Assembly (NCBI GenBank): GCA_003693705.1
Contig: RBZT01000989.1
Coordinates: forward strand, 1 to 64,000
Reading direction: 5' to 3'
Length of the DNA stretch: 64,000 bases
Source of the DNA: Polymyxa betae
Lineage: Eukaryota > Endomyxa > Phytomyxea > Plasmodiophorida > Plasmodiophoridae
Below, piece after piece: positions 46,110 to 57,163 of the stretch (position 1 is its first letter; each line of letters opens with the position of its first letter). The notes beneath the pieces were generated by a model. That model was given only the letters and a program-made list of their open reading frames with translations, was not told the DNA's origin and did not search any database. The position numbers and the translations under genes were made by a program.

Positions 46110-48641
46110 CTAAACAGTTCGCATAGCTGATTTTGGCAATGATGCACGAATAATCGGCATAAATGGATGGTTTGGAGAATTGGATATGAAATTATCAATT
46201 GCACCAGGATAGTTACGAAGGATGTCGGATCCGGGGCACCAAGGATTCTCCATGTCTGTGAAGCCTTTCCATTTTACTAAGTACTCAATGTTAGTACTAT
46301 TGGAATTCAATCTAGCATCACAAATTCGTTCAAGTTGTCGTGTTTTTGTATCATAAGCAATCTGATTTAAGATTTCTTCTGTCACATTCAATTTACTGTC
46401 ACAATAAAATTGAATGCGGTCACCATGGACTTCTTGTGTCTCTTTTGTGAGAATATTCTCAACTGTAAAAACATATGATTTATGGGTATCGATAACTCTG
46501 TATGGACCATGCCAAAGAAAGTCAAGTTTACTAGTATTAGTTTTCTTTTCTGGTATAGCTACCAAGACATAATCACCAATACCAAAATTTGGGAGTGTGC
46601 TATGTTTCGATTTACAGTCCCGGTGTGACTGTCTCTCATTTTCGGTCATAGCTTGCACTTCCTTGTGCATATGTTGGAGACTCAACTGCAAACTTTCTAC
46701 TGTGTCAGAGATTATTCGAGTAACAATCTCAACAGAACTTATGGCTAAAGTCTGTGGATTATAGAAAATACTGTCAAGTGGGTTGTCAGCCGGAAGCCCG
46801 GTCATGATTGTGATTGGAGCACGGCCCCCCAGTCGTCGCTGTGGACGATGGTTCAATGTGTGTTCCACCAACTTTAGGAACCAAGGCCAGTCGGCTTTAT
46901 CACTTCTTAGCTCGGATATTAAGCATTTCAATAAATTTATAATTTGACGATTGACAATCTCGATTGTACCATTTGAGTAGTGAGCATAAGCTGTAACGAG
47001 ATGTTGCTCAGCTCCTAATTTTTGACTCAAACGTTTCATTGTCCCAGAGACGAAGTATGATGCCTGGTCAGAAACTAATATCTTAGGGCGTCCGAAAAGG
47101 GCTCGCCATTCTAGTAAAGCATCTACAGTGACAGAAGTCGTTGGTACAATCACCGGTTTAAGTAGAACCAGTCCCGAGAAGTCATCTCGGATAACAAAGA
47201 TCCATTGGAAATTTAATCTATTCTTTAATCTTGGGCCTAAATATAGGTAATCTAAATGTAAAACCTCGTTAGGTTTCAAACCATGACATGCTGCTCCCAA
47301 AGGGCGAGGAATACGAAAGCCTCTTCTCGTTGGAAGACAGTGAAGGCATGAGGAACAGACTTCATTAATATCTTGTTCCATTCCGACCCAATACACCCAA
47401 CTTTTTAATAAAGATAATGCATTTTTATAAGCTAAATGACCACAATGACAACCTGCATGTGCTATAACACAGAGGCGTCGAGTAAGGTCAGTACTTTGGC
47501 AAGGAATGACTACTCGTTGATGTGATTCAACCATGAGTCCATCTGAATTCCTAGCGAATTTGCTATCTGGAAAATGGAGACGTTGCTCACGACTAATTTC
47601 AGATGTGTCTGGCCAGACTAAATTTTTACAAGGCTGAACCCGAATAGCCGAATCTATTAGTTGGGTCGGATCAGTTGAAGAAGAATCGGATGACTGTAAT
47701 AGGGCTCTAACGTTAACATTGGGGCTGTCGCTAGTCATCCCGGCACCCCATCTAGATAATGAATCAGCCCAGTGATTTTCTTCACCAGGGATGTGATGAA
47801 TTATATAATTAAAATCACGAAGTTCTATACCCCAACGAATTAATCGTTCGGCTGATTGTTTTGTACATTTCACAGGGTTATACATAGCGATAAGGTTCCT
47901 GTGATCTGTATAAAGATGAAACGGATTTGGCATATGTAAAAGATAAGTCAATTTTTCTAAAGTATCTTTAATTGCATATGCTTCTTTATCAATAACAGCC
48001 CAGTTCAGCTCAGAACCATTAAACCGATGACCGACAAAGCCAAGCGGTTGATGTCTTTGCATTGATACTGATTTATTGATATCTTCTGGAGGAATCTGAG
48101 TGACGACACCTGAGCTTGCATAATAGCTCGCGTCACAAAATACACACTGAATCATTTCCTCCTTGGGATAGGCTAGTTCTACAGCATGAGAAATTGCCTT
48201 TTTTATATTATTAAATGCAGAAGTATGCACATCATTCCAGCCAAATCGCTGCAAGCTAATACGACTTACTGCTCTTTTAGTTCGACGTGGTTGTAACTTC
48301 ATAGCGTCTTGCAGAATATCTTGAAGACAAACTACTATTTTATTATAATCAGGGATAGAACGACTCATCCACTGAGATGCCATTAAAATCTGCTGTAGTT
48401 CGTTGGCACGTGATGGGGTAGGCATGTTAGTTAAAGCTTCAATTCGAGCTGAATCGTGACGTACCCCGGTAGGACTAATTATTAACCCAATTCTATACGT
48501 ACTACAGTCCTGAGGTAAAGGCGTTAAAAGCGTGGAACGAATCAAAAGTTTGTATGAGAGATGATGATGCAGTTTTGAGAAATATTCCGTACGCAGTTTC
48601 TGATGATGGATGGCGTGAGATTTGTTCGACCTCTCTTGCAA
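46110..48641 (-). CDS. Pol-derived ORF: RT thumb, RNase H, integrase, chromodomain
   Basis: One uninterrupted frame of 843 codons. Residues 10-110 resemble the RT thumb/connection. RNase H (about 165-295) keeps D170 (CDASYY), E220 and D246 (YTDHR). The integrase has an HHCC zinc site (H395, H399, C432, C435) and a complete D464-D525-E561 triad with the canonical 35-residue D-E spacing. A GPYRV segment precedes a chromodomain (about 770-815, IEYLVKWKGF), which in chromoviruses targets integration to marked chromatin. The frame opens at TTG directly after TAA; the first internal ATG is about residue 73. It has no RT catalytic palm, so it cannot copy itself. The complete frame suggests either recent arrival or retention by the host. 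It lacks introns, unlike its neighbours. Confidence 0.9.
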   Translation of the reverse strand: MQERSNKSHAIHHQKLRTEYFSKLHHHLSYKLLIRSTLLTPLPQDCSTYRIGLIISPTGVRHDSARIEALTNMPTPSRANELQQILMASQWMSRSIPDYNKIVVCLQDILQDAMKLQPRRTKRAVSRISLQRFGWNDVHTSAFNNIKKAISHAVELAYPKEEMIQCVFCDASYYASSGVVTQIPPEDINKSVSMQRHQPLGFVGHRFNGSELNWAVIDKEAYAIKDTLEKLTYLLHMPNPFHLYTDHRNLIAMYNPVKCTKQSAERLIRWGIELRDFNYIIHHIPGEENHWADSLSRWGAGMTSDSPNVNVRALLQSSDSSSTDPTQLIDSAIRVQPCKNLVWPDTSEISREQRLHFPDSKFARNSDGLMVESHQRVVIPCQSTDLTRRLCVIAHAGCHCGHLAYKNALSLLKSWVYWVGMEQDINEVCSSCLHCLPTRRGFRIPRPLGAACHGLKPNEVLHLDYLYLGPRLKNRLNFQWIFVIRDDFSGLVLLKPVIVPTTSVTVDALLEWRALFGRPKILVSDQASYFVSGTMKRLSQKLGAEQHLVTAYAHYSNGTIEIVNRQIINLLKCLISELRSDKADWPWFLKLVEHTLNHRPQRRLGGRAPITIMTGLPADNPLDSIFYNPQTLAISSVEIVTRIISDTVESLQLSLQHMHKEVQAMTENERQSHRDCKSKHSTLPNFGIGDYVLVAIPEKKTNTSKLDFLWHGPYRVIDTHKSYVFTVENILTKETQEVHGDRIQFYCDSKLNVTEEILNQIAYDTKTRQLERICDARLNSNSTNIEYLVKWKGFTDMENPWCPGSDILRNYPGAIDNFISNSPNHPFMPIIRASLPKSAMRTV

Positions 48642-48690
48642 TTATATCGTCGCTGGCCCTATTCCATCGATATTAGCAACGCATCCGCTA

Positions 48691-50827
48691 ATGCAAAATC
48701 AAACACTAACAGCCGATATCCAAGAACCACTACCTAAATTGCCCGACCTCTCTATCGCTCAGCTCCTATCAATACGACACGATGAGGCTTTTTCTAACGC
48801 TAGAAGACGTAAGAAAGGTACTTGCATCGCTTTGGTGGGTCTTGCGAATTATTTATTTACGATTTATCTCAGGGCCTAAATCAGCGGTGTCAGCTTTCGC
48901 CTATTTCAACGCAGCTAAATTAGAAGGCATTGTGAACGAATGCGGCGAAGACATGGACCCCCAAAGCATTGTTGCGGTATACTGTTTAATACTTTCGTGC
49001 GAATTCTGCCCAATCATATTGCCCAGATTGTGGCTGATCGTTGGGAGAACTTATCAGATCATGAACGTGCTATATATGATGATCTTGCTGCTAAAGATCA
49101 GTTACGTTACGAAACGCAATGTCGACCTTCCACTGCCAAAGCGTTAGAATTGGCTGCAAAAAAGGCGAAGAAAAGGTCTAGACGATCTCAACGTTTAAAT
49201 GTGTTACTTAATCTGGTATCTGGTACCTAGGAAGCATCCTGGTGCACCCAAGCATCCTAAGAGTGCCTATCTATTTTTTGTGGGTGAAAATCGCGATACT
49301 ATCAAATGTTAGTACAATATTTTTTTGTCACATCAAGACACCCAATGCTTTTTGCTAGGCGAAGCCACGCCTGAAGAGCGTAATTCGTTCACAGCTATCG
49401 CCAAAATTCTCGGTGAGAAATGGAAAAATTTGCCTGAGGATCAAAAAAACATGTATCAGAAAATGGCCGATGACGACAAAGTTGGCGCCTTTATCTCAAT
49501 TTTATTTTTAAAGACTTAACTGTTAAATAGGAACGCTACAGGCAAGAGAAAATAGCCTTTATGCAACGACGTGCTACAATGGGTCCAGAAGATGAAGATG
49601 ATCAAGCTCAATCAGTTGGAAGTGATCATAACGTAAACCCACAATTTGTACTAAAACGAATCTTAAAATCTGAACATTGTACTTAGGGAGAAGAAGAAGA
49701 TCCCAATGGTGAGAATGCAACAGCCGGTAAACGGAAAAGAAAGCACCCATTAGCACCGAAACATCCTTTGAGCGCCTATCTGTTTTTTGTTGCCACACAC
49801 CGAGCTGCATTAACTGCAAAATATACTGATAAGACGTTCACTGAAGTCGCCAAAATAATCGGTGGCATTCGATGCTGTTGGTATTATATGCTGTAGTAAT
49901 AATGTCTTAGGCGACATTTGGCAGCAAATGACATCTCCTGAAAGAAAGAAGTACGAGATACTGGCATCTGCAGACAAGAAACGATATGAATTCGAAATGC
50001 GAGTCTGGTCCAAGAGTGCCCATAATCCTCAGAATGAGACTGAACATCAATCACAAACTGGATCGGCAGGGATGAATCCATCCACGGTTACTATTTTATC
50101 GGAATCGCCAATATTCTGTTTTAATCAAATCTGTTCCAGGAGAATGGAGGCACTATTCTTGGTAAACGTCAACGTGATCGTGAAGCTGCTGATACCATCA
50201 CGTCATTGGCTGTTCATGGCGGCAGTTCCACAGATAAATCCAAGAATAACAACACTAATAACAGTGAGTTTACTGCACTGTGCTGGTGTCTCTTGTTTAA
50301 CCTGGGTTTGTATAGATGCTGGTGCTCCAGTTCAGCAACCTCCGACAATGCCTCTGGCACCAGCTGCATCGGAATCGTCACCATACGATAGTCCAGCATA
50401 TCGTGCATTCGTCAAATCTGAATCTGAGTACATTCTCTCTGTCGATCCAGATATCGATCCAGCAGAATTAGATGCCGCTCTTCGTCTGACATGGATGGAA
50501 ATGTCGGCGCATGAAAAGCTGGCATTTGTTCTGGATGATGAGCAGAGCCCAGATGAGGCATCTGCTGGCTCAGAAAGTCGGTTGTCACTGCCTGAAGATG
50601 TGAAACAATGGACCTGCCAGCATGTCGCTACGTATGTTGCAGATCATCTTGGTTTCAAGCGGTACTATCAGGCATTTCTTCACAGTGGTTTGGACGGCAA
50701 TGCATTACCTACAATCACAACCAATATCCTCAAGAAAGAGCTTGATATCATCGTTCTAAGTGATAGAAAGGCTATCAAAACCGCATTCGATGCGCTATTT
50801 AACCTACATGAATGCATCCGATCCTAA
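48691..50827 (+). CDS. Multi-HMG-box protein with C-terminal SAM domain
   Basis: Likely a chromatin architectural or regulatory protein. The start ATG 48691 precedes a short leader. HMG box 1 is split by an intron (GPKSAVSAFAYFN ... IVADRWENLSDHERAIYDDLAA). Box 2 has HPKSAYLFFVGENR ... ILGEKWKNLPEDQKNMYQKMAD, and box 3 HPLSAYLFFVATHR ... DIWQQMTSPERKKYEILAS. A fourth, degenerate box-like helix set (DSPAYRAFVKSESEYI ... LTWMEMSAHEKLAF) follows at about 50390-50540. The last ~75 residues form a SAM domain: VKQWTCQHVATYVADHLGF, YYQAFLHSGLDGNALPTI and LKKELDIIVLSDRKAI. Arg/Lys-rich linkers (KRKRKHP) separate the boxes. Introns of about 45-60 nt are present. HMG boxes combined with SAM are not a standard architecture known to me. 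It is divergent from the truncated chromovirus ORF, 49 bp away. Confidence 0.85.
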
Positions 50828-50985
50828 TGTATTAATATCCCTATCACATATCTATACATGAACTTTACATTTATTAAGTCTTCAGTTGTTTTCGGTTAAT
50901 CTGCTAATTCCTATTTATCTGTGTGATTATGAATGTGATTACGATGAGAGTAAAGTCCGTGTCAAATATCCCAACATCATCGATC

Positions 50986-53235
50986 ATGTTAGTATCATCA
51001 TCATATCAAGGGACGTCATCAGATTCAGACAATGACGAGGCGTTGCCAAAGACGGCTAAATTACCCAAAATAACAGAGAGTCTGGCTATCTCTGTATCGC
51101 ATCCTGTTCCTGCTCATATAGATAGCGGACCCGTTGGATTAGTTCCTGCATCTGGTCTCATTGAATATAATGTTCCTGTTGATGCTATGTATGCACCAAC
51201 CGTATGTGAATCATTGCTGAAGCATCGCTCATCTTTTTATTCTGTTTTAAGTATGGACCTGAACATCCAATGACCGGTTCTGCTGAACCTCGCTCACTTG
51301 TCTGCAACGCGGTTACAGGATTCGTCGAAGAGGTTCGTTAAACACTCAATCAGGTTGCATCGATGATGATTGTTTAGGCTCATATCAGCAACGTTCAATT
51401 TGATGATCAATACCATGCTACTTTGGGTCCAAAAGTACATTTCTATATGGGATGCAGTGCCACATTGTTAAATATTATTATAGCGGGGCCACAAGCGTAA
51501 AAAACGACAAAACAAAACAGGAACACGATCCCCATGGGATGCTGTTGATGATGAATTGCTGGTCCCTGATACACAAATTGAACATGAAGTATCCAATTGC
51601 TTGTTCGTACTTTCAGGTTGATTTATCATGATGTTAGGATATCGAAGAACCTGAAGAATACACTCCGCCTACTAAAGCTGAACTTGAAGCGGCTAGAGTT
51701 GAACGGGAAAAGAAGAAACATGAGGAAATGGACAAAGCCGGTACAATGTTTCATTATTTCCAAGGTCCTTGGTTGACTCTCAATAGAAACCTCCATTTTG
51801 CATGGTAATCAAGGAATATATGATTATCAAGGTCGAACATATATGTGGAGGCCATCGGGTGTCAAACCAAAGCCTGATCCGGTAACTATTTAACAATTCT
51901 GAATGATCTGGTTGAAGTCATTGATTTGTAGGTGTGCTATGTTCCCGAGAAAAAAGTCCATACTTACAGCGGTCATTCCAAAGGTGTCAATTGTATTCGG
52001 TTCCTTCCATATTCTGGTCATTTGCTGTTATCTGCGAGTATGGATAACAAGGTTGTCGCTGTTTAGATATTTACAATCGCGGCCATAACATTTCTCAGGT
52101 TAAACTGTGGGATGTTTACAATCAAAGACGTCCTTTGCGAACATTCTTGGGTCATTCCAAGCCTGTTCGTAAAGTGTGTTTCAATAATGCTGGTACGGGA
52201 GTCCATCAACCTATTTTAGTGGAAATGCTGATTTCTTCCAGGAGATCGGTTCTTGTCTTCTAGCTATGACAATTTTGTCAAACTGTGGGATACAGAAACT
52301 GGCCAGTGTATATCAAGGTTGATCCTTTTGTTTCGCTTTTTTGATTCTGGTTAACTTCTTCCAGGTTTACAACTGGGAAGACTCCGTTTTGTGCTGAATT
52401 CCATCCATGGAAGGATAAACAAAGCGAGTTTCTTGTTGGGCAATCAGATAAGAAGATTATCCAATGGGATGCTCGCCATAGTCAAACTATTCCCACCCAA
52501 ACCTACGATGAGCATCTTGGTCCTGTTAATGCCATCTTGTTTGTGGATGAAGGAAGACGGTCCCTAATTATTTTCTTTTGTCGGTCGTTGTGCTCATCGA
52601 TTCATTTCAGGTTTGTGTCCACGTCGGATGATAAGAAGATGTTGATTTGGGAGTATGGGATTCCAGTTGTTATTAAACATATTGCTGAACCTGGTATTGA
52701 TTCAATTCTATGTTATCTTTAGAAATTCTTATTCTATAACAGATATGCATTCAATGCCAGTCTTAACAATGCATCCTTCCAATAACTTCTTTGTTGCCCA
52801 GTCGTTAGACAATCAGATCTTGGTTTTCTCTGTGAAAGATCGGTACCATTGTAGCCATCTGTAAAAGCTCCTGTGATATGACTAATACTGTAGGTTCAAG
52901 CTGAACCGAAGAAAGCGATTTGCTGGACATGAAGTTGCAGGTTATTCTGCCGGAATGGCTTTCTCTCCCGATGGAAGGTAATTTGTTTATATGTTGCTGC
53001 TTGCACATTTGAAAACTGTGGTTGAATTTTATCTAGGTTTTTGGCTTCTGGCGATGCATCTGGCAGGACCTTTTTCTGGGATTTCCAGACATCTCGCGTA
53101 CTGTCAAAGATACAGACCCATACAGCCAACCAAATTGTTATGGATGTACAGTGGCATCCAGTTGAATCATCACGAGTAGCTACTGCATCCTGGGATGGGA
53201 CAATCTGCATGTGGGATGGGCCTAAAAATAAATAA
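50986..53235 (+). CDS. CDC40: Pre-mRNA splicing factor CDC40/PRP17 (WD40)
   Basis: CDC40/Prp17 joins the spliceosome for the second catalytic step. The chosen start [18 protein letters not shown] gives the typical Ser/Asp head. It is followed by [29 protein letters not shown], and the WRPSG and PKPDP segments that precede the propeller. The seven-bladed WD40 domain begins with [20 protein letters not shown] and [38 protein letters not shown] comes next, and it closes with [19 protein letters not shown] before TAA 53233-53235. At least ten introns of about 40-60 nt interrupt it. It is convergent with the chromodomain gene at 53340, with 104 bp between stops. Confidence 0.92.
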
Positions 53236-53339
53236 TCAACTTTTCACTAATACATTAGCTGTAGCACCGAAGACGTTATGGAAACCAAAGTACAACCAGT
53301 CCATTCTGTAGACTCTTATAAATCAAAATTCACAATATA

Positions 53340-54177
53340 TTATTTAGCATTCGTACTATCCTGATTTGAACTCCCGTTGGAACGGACGAACCAGGACAAT
53401 ACAGCCCTAATCTTCGCCCTCATATTGGTTATATTATCGGTGTCCTGCTGGCCATCAGAATTCCTCACAGAGCCATTCTTCATGCTATCTTTCGCTTGGA
53501 CTTTCAAGAAAGACTTTGACGGGGACCTTTTTGCAGACTCAGATGGGGATGCCGAACCAGAAACTTCAGATTTAGGCGAGTCTGATTTATTGCCACGTTT
53601 TCGCTGCGACGACACTTTAGCAGGCAGTGGCGAACCAGGGGCGGAATCGTTTCTATACGAAAAGCTTTAGCGACAAAGCCATCTTAGGTTTAATTAAGTC
53701 CATAGAAATAAGATACCTATCGGAGCTTGATGAACTACTATCAGAATTGATATCAGAAGTAGTAGCAGCCTGTTCGCTACGATTATGTTCATCACATCCG
53801 TGATCGTTCGATTTCGACGAATCAACTTCCTCTTTTTGTTGCGATTTGCATTGTTGCTTTTCGTTGGATTTTGATTTGCTAGGATAGAATCAGAATCAAT
53901 TGTAGCAATGATAATGGTTCGAAACCTTGCCGGCCGCGGATCATGTTTCGTTCGACGTTTCTTTTGAGATTTCAAGAATTCTCCAATGAGCTCACTATTA
54001 ATATGAGATTCTGTAATTCTAGTGAATATATGTGGTAGAAGGTATTTCGAGTAACATACCGGGCTCCCATGTGTTATCTTTGCTTGTATATCCCTTCCAT
54101 TTGATATAAAACTTTCGCTTTGGAGGACGTCCCCGACACCGAACTATATAATCGACCTCAAAGAAGTCTCCTTGCAT
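53340..54177 (-). CDS. Small chromodomain protein with AT-hook-like insertion
   Basis: The start ATG at 54177-54175 opens directly into a chromodomain: FFEVDYIVRCRGRPPKRK, then FYIKWKGYTSKDNTWEP. The aromatic cage residues (Y in the first strand, W, W) are present, so binding of methylated histone H3 is plausible, as in HP1/Polycomb. RGRPPKRK between the first two strands looks like an AT-hook core, which binds the minor groove of A+T-rich DNA. After an intron of about 50 nt comes a basic stretch (KSQKKRRTKHDPRPAR). A long Ser/Lys/Asp-rich disordered tail is spliced from two more exons. The gene ends at TAA 53340-53342. No chromoshadow domain was seen, so dimerisation like HP1 is not supported. 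It is convergent with CDC40 and divergent from PI4KB. Confidence 0.82.
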
Positions 54178-54707
54178 GGATGCGATGACGCCAACCCAAC
54201 AAGATAATGCAAGTGTTAAAAAGCAATTAGGCAACGGAATTTTAGCGCGATCTTTGTGTATGTGTGAGTGTGTTTGGTACAAAAGATCTGTAGATACTTT
54301 TTTCTGTATCTTAAAGGTTAGATCGATAATCAACAAAATATCTTTCTGCAATAAATCTCAGTTCCGAAATCAGTCGCACGTTTTGGCAGGCCTGAAAAGC
54401 AGTTCGCGGAAATAATTAGAAAATTCAGAGAAGAATCTGGATATTTGATGGTTGACCTGTTCCCGAGACAAAATCACCAACCTTCTTTACGGAAAAGATA
54501 TTTATTGAGCTTAGTCGATGGATAAATGGAGTTGTGATTGTGATGACATTTAGATAGGCTTATAAATAATCGAAGATTGAGAGCAGCTGCTTAGTTGTAT
54601 TCAGTTACTGAATCCACATAGAGACAGACCTGTCCGGTTGTTACTTTCAGGCTGTCTGTAGTAAATAGTAACCGCTAATCATTACCATACTCGTCCTCGT
54701 ATGAGGC
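54178..54707. promoter_or_regulatory. Divergent intergenic region, chromodomain gene/PI4KB
   Basis: 530 bp between divergent start codons. The plus-strand open frame at its left end (54176-54415) has no motif. I see no TATA box or repeat that I would name. Confidence 0.4.
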
Positions 54708-56965
54708 ATGGACAATGACCATGAGCCTATCATTGTACGTCAGGCCTCATCTCATCAGAGCGATTTATTAGAGAAGCTCAATACTGACTCCTTGGATCCA
54801 TGGCGTATCATATTGCATCTCGCCACAACAAGGTCTGATTCTACTCTTTCGCATGCTAGAAATTAATTTGGTTCTGTAGCCATGGTGGTGTTCGTGATTA
54901 TCTAATTAATCAAATGTATGATCTGCAATCTGATCAATTCGATTTTTTCCTGCCTCAGCTCTGGTCAGTTTGTTTTTATTTCCTTTCATTTTATATAATC
55001 TGGTTTGCAGCTGTTTTTTGGTTTCATGGCCCGAATCAGATCGTGAATCTCTTGAACGCTTCATGTTATCCAAATGCTCTAAATCGCTTCATTGTGCCAT
55101 GAAAATGTTCTGGCTACTTCATGCGATGGCCCCATATTGCTCTACAATGGATCATCGTGAAAGATGTACAGCCTTAGCAACAGCATGCGAGACTGTTGTT
55201 ATTAATAATTGTCAACCGAAATTTCTCGCCGATTCCAAAAAGGGCTCGAAGTCTGCTCCGTTTGGCAGTGCCGAATCGTTAAGGACTGCCCGCCTCGATG
55301 CTCTACTTTCCAGGAATGCACATTTATGTGGTCGTATTGCAAACCTTACAGCAAGATTGCAATCGTCAAAACCACCACCTGATGGGCCTTTACCAAGTCC
55401 ATTCCTTAGGCGATCACATTCTCAAGATTCTTTTATGCTGGCTGATGGACATCTATCTCCTCTTCATTCGCCAAACTCAGATTCGGATGATAAGTGGAAA
55501 GGGAGATCACATGATAAAGCTCAGCTTCCTCTTTCTATGTTCCAACATAGACATAGTCTTGTTAGAGGCAACCTTCATCATTTGATTTCAATCAGTTAAT
55601 TTTTGTGTTTAGGCAACTTCATCACCTGCACATACAGCCAGCATGAGGGATTTCGACGTGTTCTTGGCTAAACAGCAAATGAGTGAATTTTTCACAGCTG
55701 AATTGCATTTGATTGCCGCCTTGGAGGATCTATCGAGCGATTTACTAAAGTTTGAAGGATCACATCGCAAGCTGCAACTTCAACGACAATTAACAGTGCT
55801 AAATGAGAAAGTTTGTCGTGGTCTTTATCTGCCTACTGGGCAGGCTAACGATCCTCACTACGTAATACTAAGGATACTGGCCCATGAGGTTACACCGTTA
55901 AGTTCAAGGGAAAAAGTCCCTTTCCTAATGCCAGTAGAGATTCTTTATACTGGCAAAAACTGCAGTGGTGAAGTTCACACTGATTACTTTGTCGACCATG
56001 AATCATGTCGGCGTCATCTACTTCGCTTGATGGAAAAATATCCTTCGAAGCCTTCGATACCACCGGTCCAAAATAATCCATCCTGTTTTGGATACCCATT
56101 TGGAGAGCTTCTTTCGGATCGAAAAACCAGAGTTCGTGCATCTTCACCATTCGGCCGTCTCCCTAACTGGGATCTGATGCTTATGATATTCAAGAGTGGT
56201 GATGACTGTCGTCAAGAACATTTAGCGATGCAAATGATCACTTATATTGATAACATCTTCAAGGCTGCCATGCTACCTCTAAGACTTAGGCCACTTGAAA
56301 TATTGGTCTGCTCTCCTACTTCAGGTCTTCTCGAATGTGTTCCCGATTCCAAGTCGATCGACGCTTTAAAGAAAAATATCCCCGGTTTTGTTTCTTTATT
56401 ATGGTTCTTTGAGAAACATTTTGGTCCTCGTGGGTCGCCAGAATTCGCCCAGGCTCAGAAGAACTTCGTTGAAAGTATGGCTGCTTATTCGTTGGTGTCG
56501 TACTTGCTTCAGATCAAAGACAGACATAATGGAAATATTCTGCTGACCAACGAGGGACATATTGTTCATATTGACTTCGGGTTTATGCTATCGAATAGCC
56601 CTGGAGGAAACATCAATTTCGAAAGAGCACCTTTCAAGCTTACTGCCGAGTTTGTTGAAGTTATGGAAGGAGAGGAAAGTGAAGCTTTCCATTACTACCG
56701 CCTACTGATGATTCGTGGATTTCTCGAACTACGTAATCATTGTGATAAGCTCTGTGCCTTAGCTGAAATCTTATTCATGGGGCCTCCACATGATTGCTTC
56801 TATGGAGGCAAGCAAGCTCTTATCGATCTTAGAGAGCGATTCCATGCTACTGATTCAGAGCAGATTGTTGTAGAGTTTGTCTACAGCTTGGTAAGCCAAA
56901 GCATAAATAACTGGAGATCAGTTCAGTATGATACCTATCAGAGGATAACTAATGGCATACTTTAA
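54708..56965 (+). CDS. PI4KB: Phosphatidylinositol 4-kinase beta (type III)
   Basis: This kinase makes PI4P at the Golgi. Exon 1 (MDNDHEPIIVRQ) leads into the helical lipid-kinase-unique domain: WRIILHLATTR, HGGVRDYLINQMYDLQSDQFDFFLPQL and CSKSLHCAMKMFWLLHAMAP. After a Ser/Pro-rich linker (about 55230-55600), the catalytic domain runs about 55640-56960: VPFLMPVEILYTG, MIFKSGDDCRQEHLAMQMI, the PFVS-like G-loop, the catalytic loop LQIKDRHNGNILL and the HIDFGF metal-binding motif. AFHYYRLLMIRGFLELRNH closes it. Introns include 55561-55612, next to a near-direct repeat. The linker is shorter than in animals and no N-terminal ACBD3-binding helix was recognised. It is followed 198 bp later by the F-box gene. 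Confidence 0.94.
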
Positions 56966-57163
56966 ACAATGATAAATGTATAAATATCAATTCATTTCAT
57001 TGTTGAAAACCGATTTGTCAAGGAAAAAATGATCTTCAAAACGCCATAATATATTGAATTCCTCCAAGACTATCATCGCTTGATTCTTGTTATCACAGAG
57101 CCAAAACAAAGACTACGATTTGTGATAGTTGATTGTTGGTATTGATTGCGGGCGCATTATGTC

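Larger units (their letters stand above)
45362..48641 (-). mobile_element. 5'-truncated Ty3/gypsy chromovirus
   Basis: This minus-strand element consists of the 3' half of pol, a non-coding 3' region of about 550 bp and a putative LTR. Gag, protease and the fingers and palm of reverse transcriptase are missing. The 5' break falls at about the catalytic Asp-Asp region of RT and coincides with the start region of the divergent HMG gene. A further short frame lies at 45850-46086 on the same strand. It has no recognised domain and is probably element 3' sequence. Confidence 0.75.
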
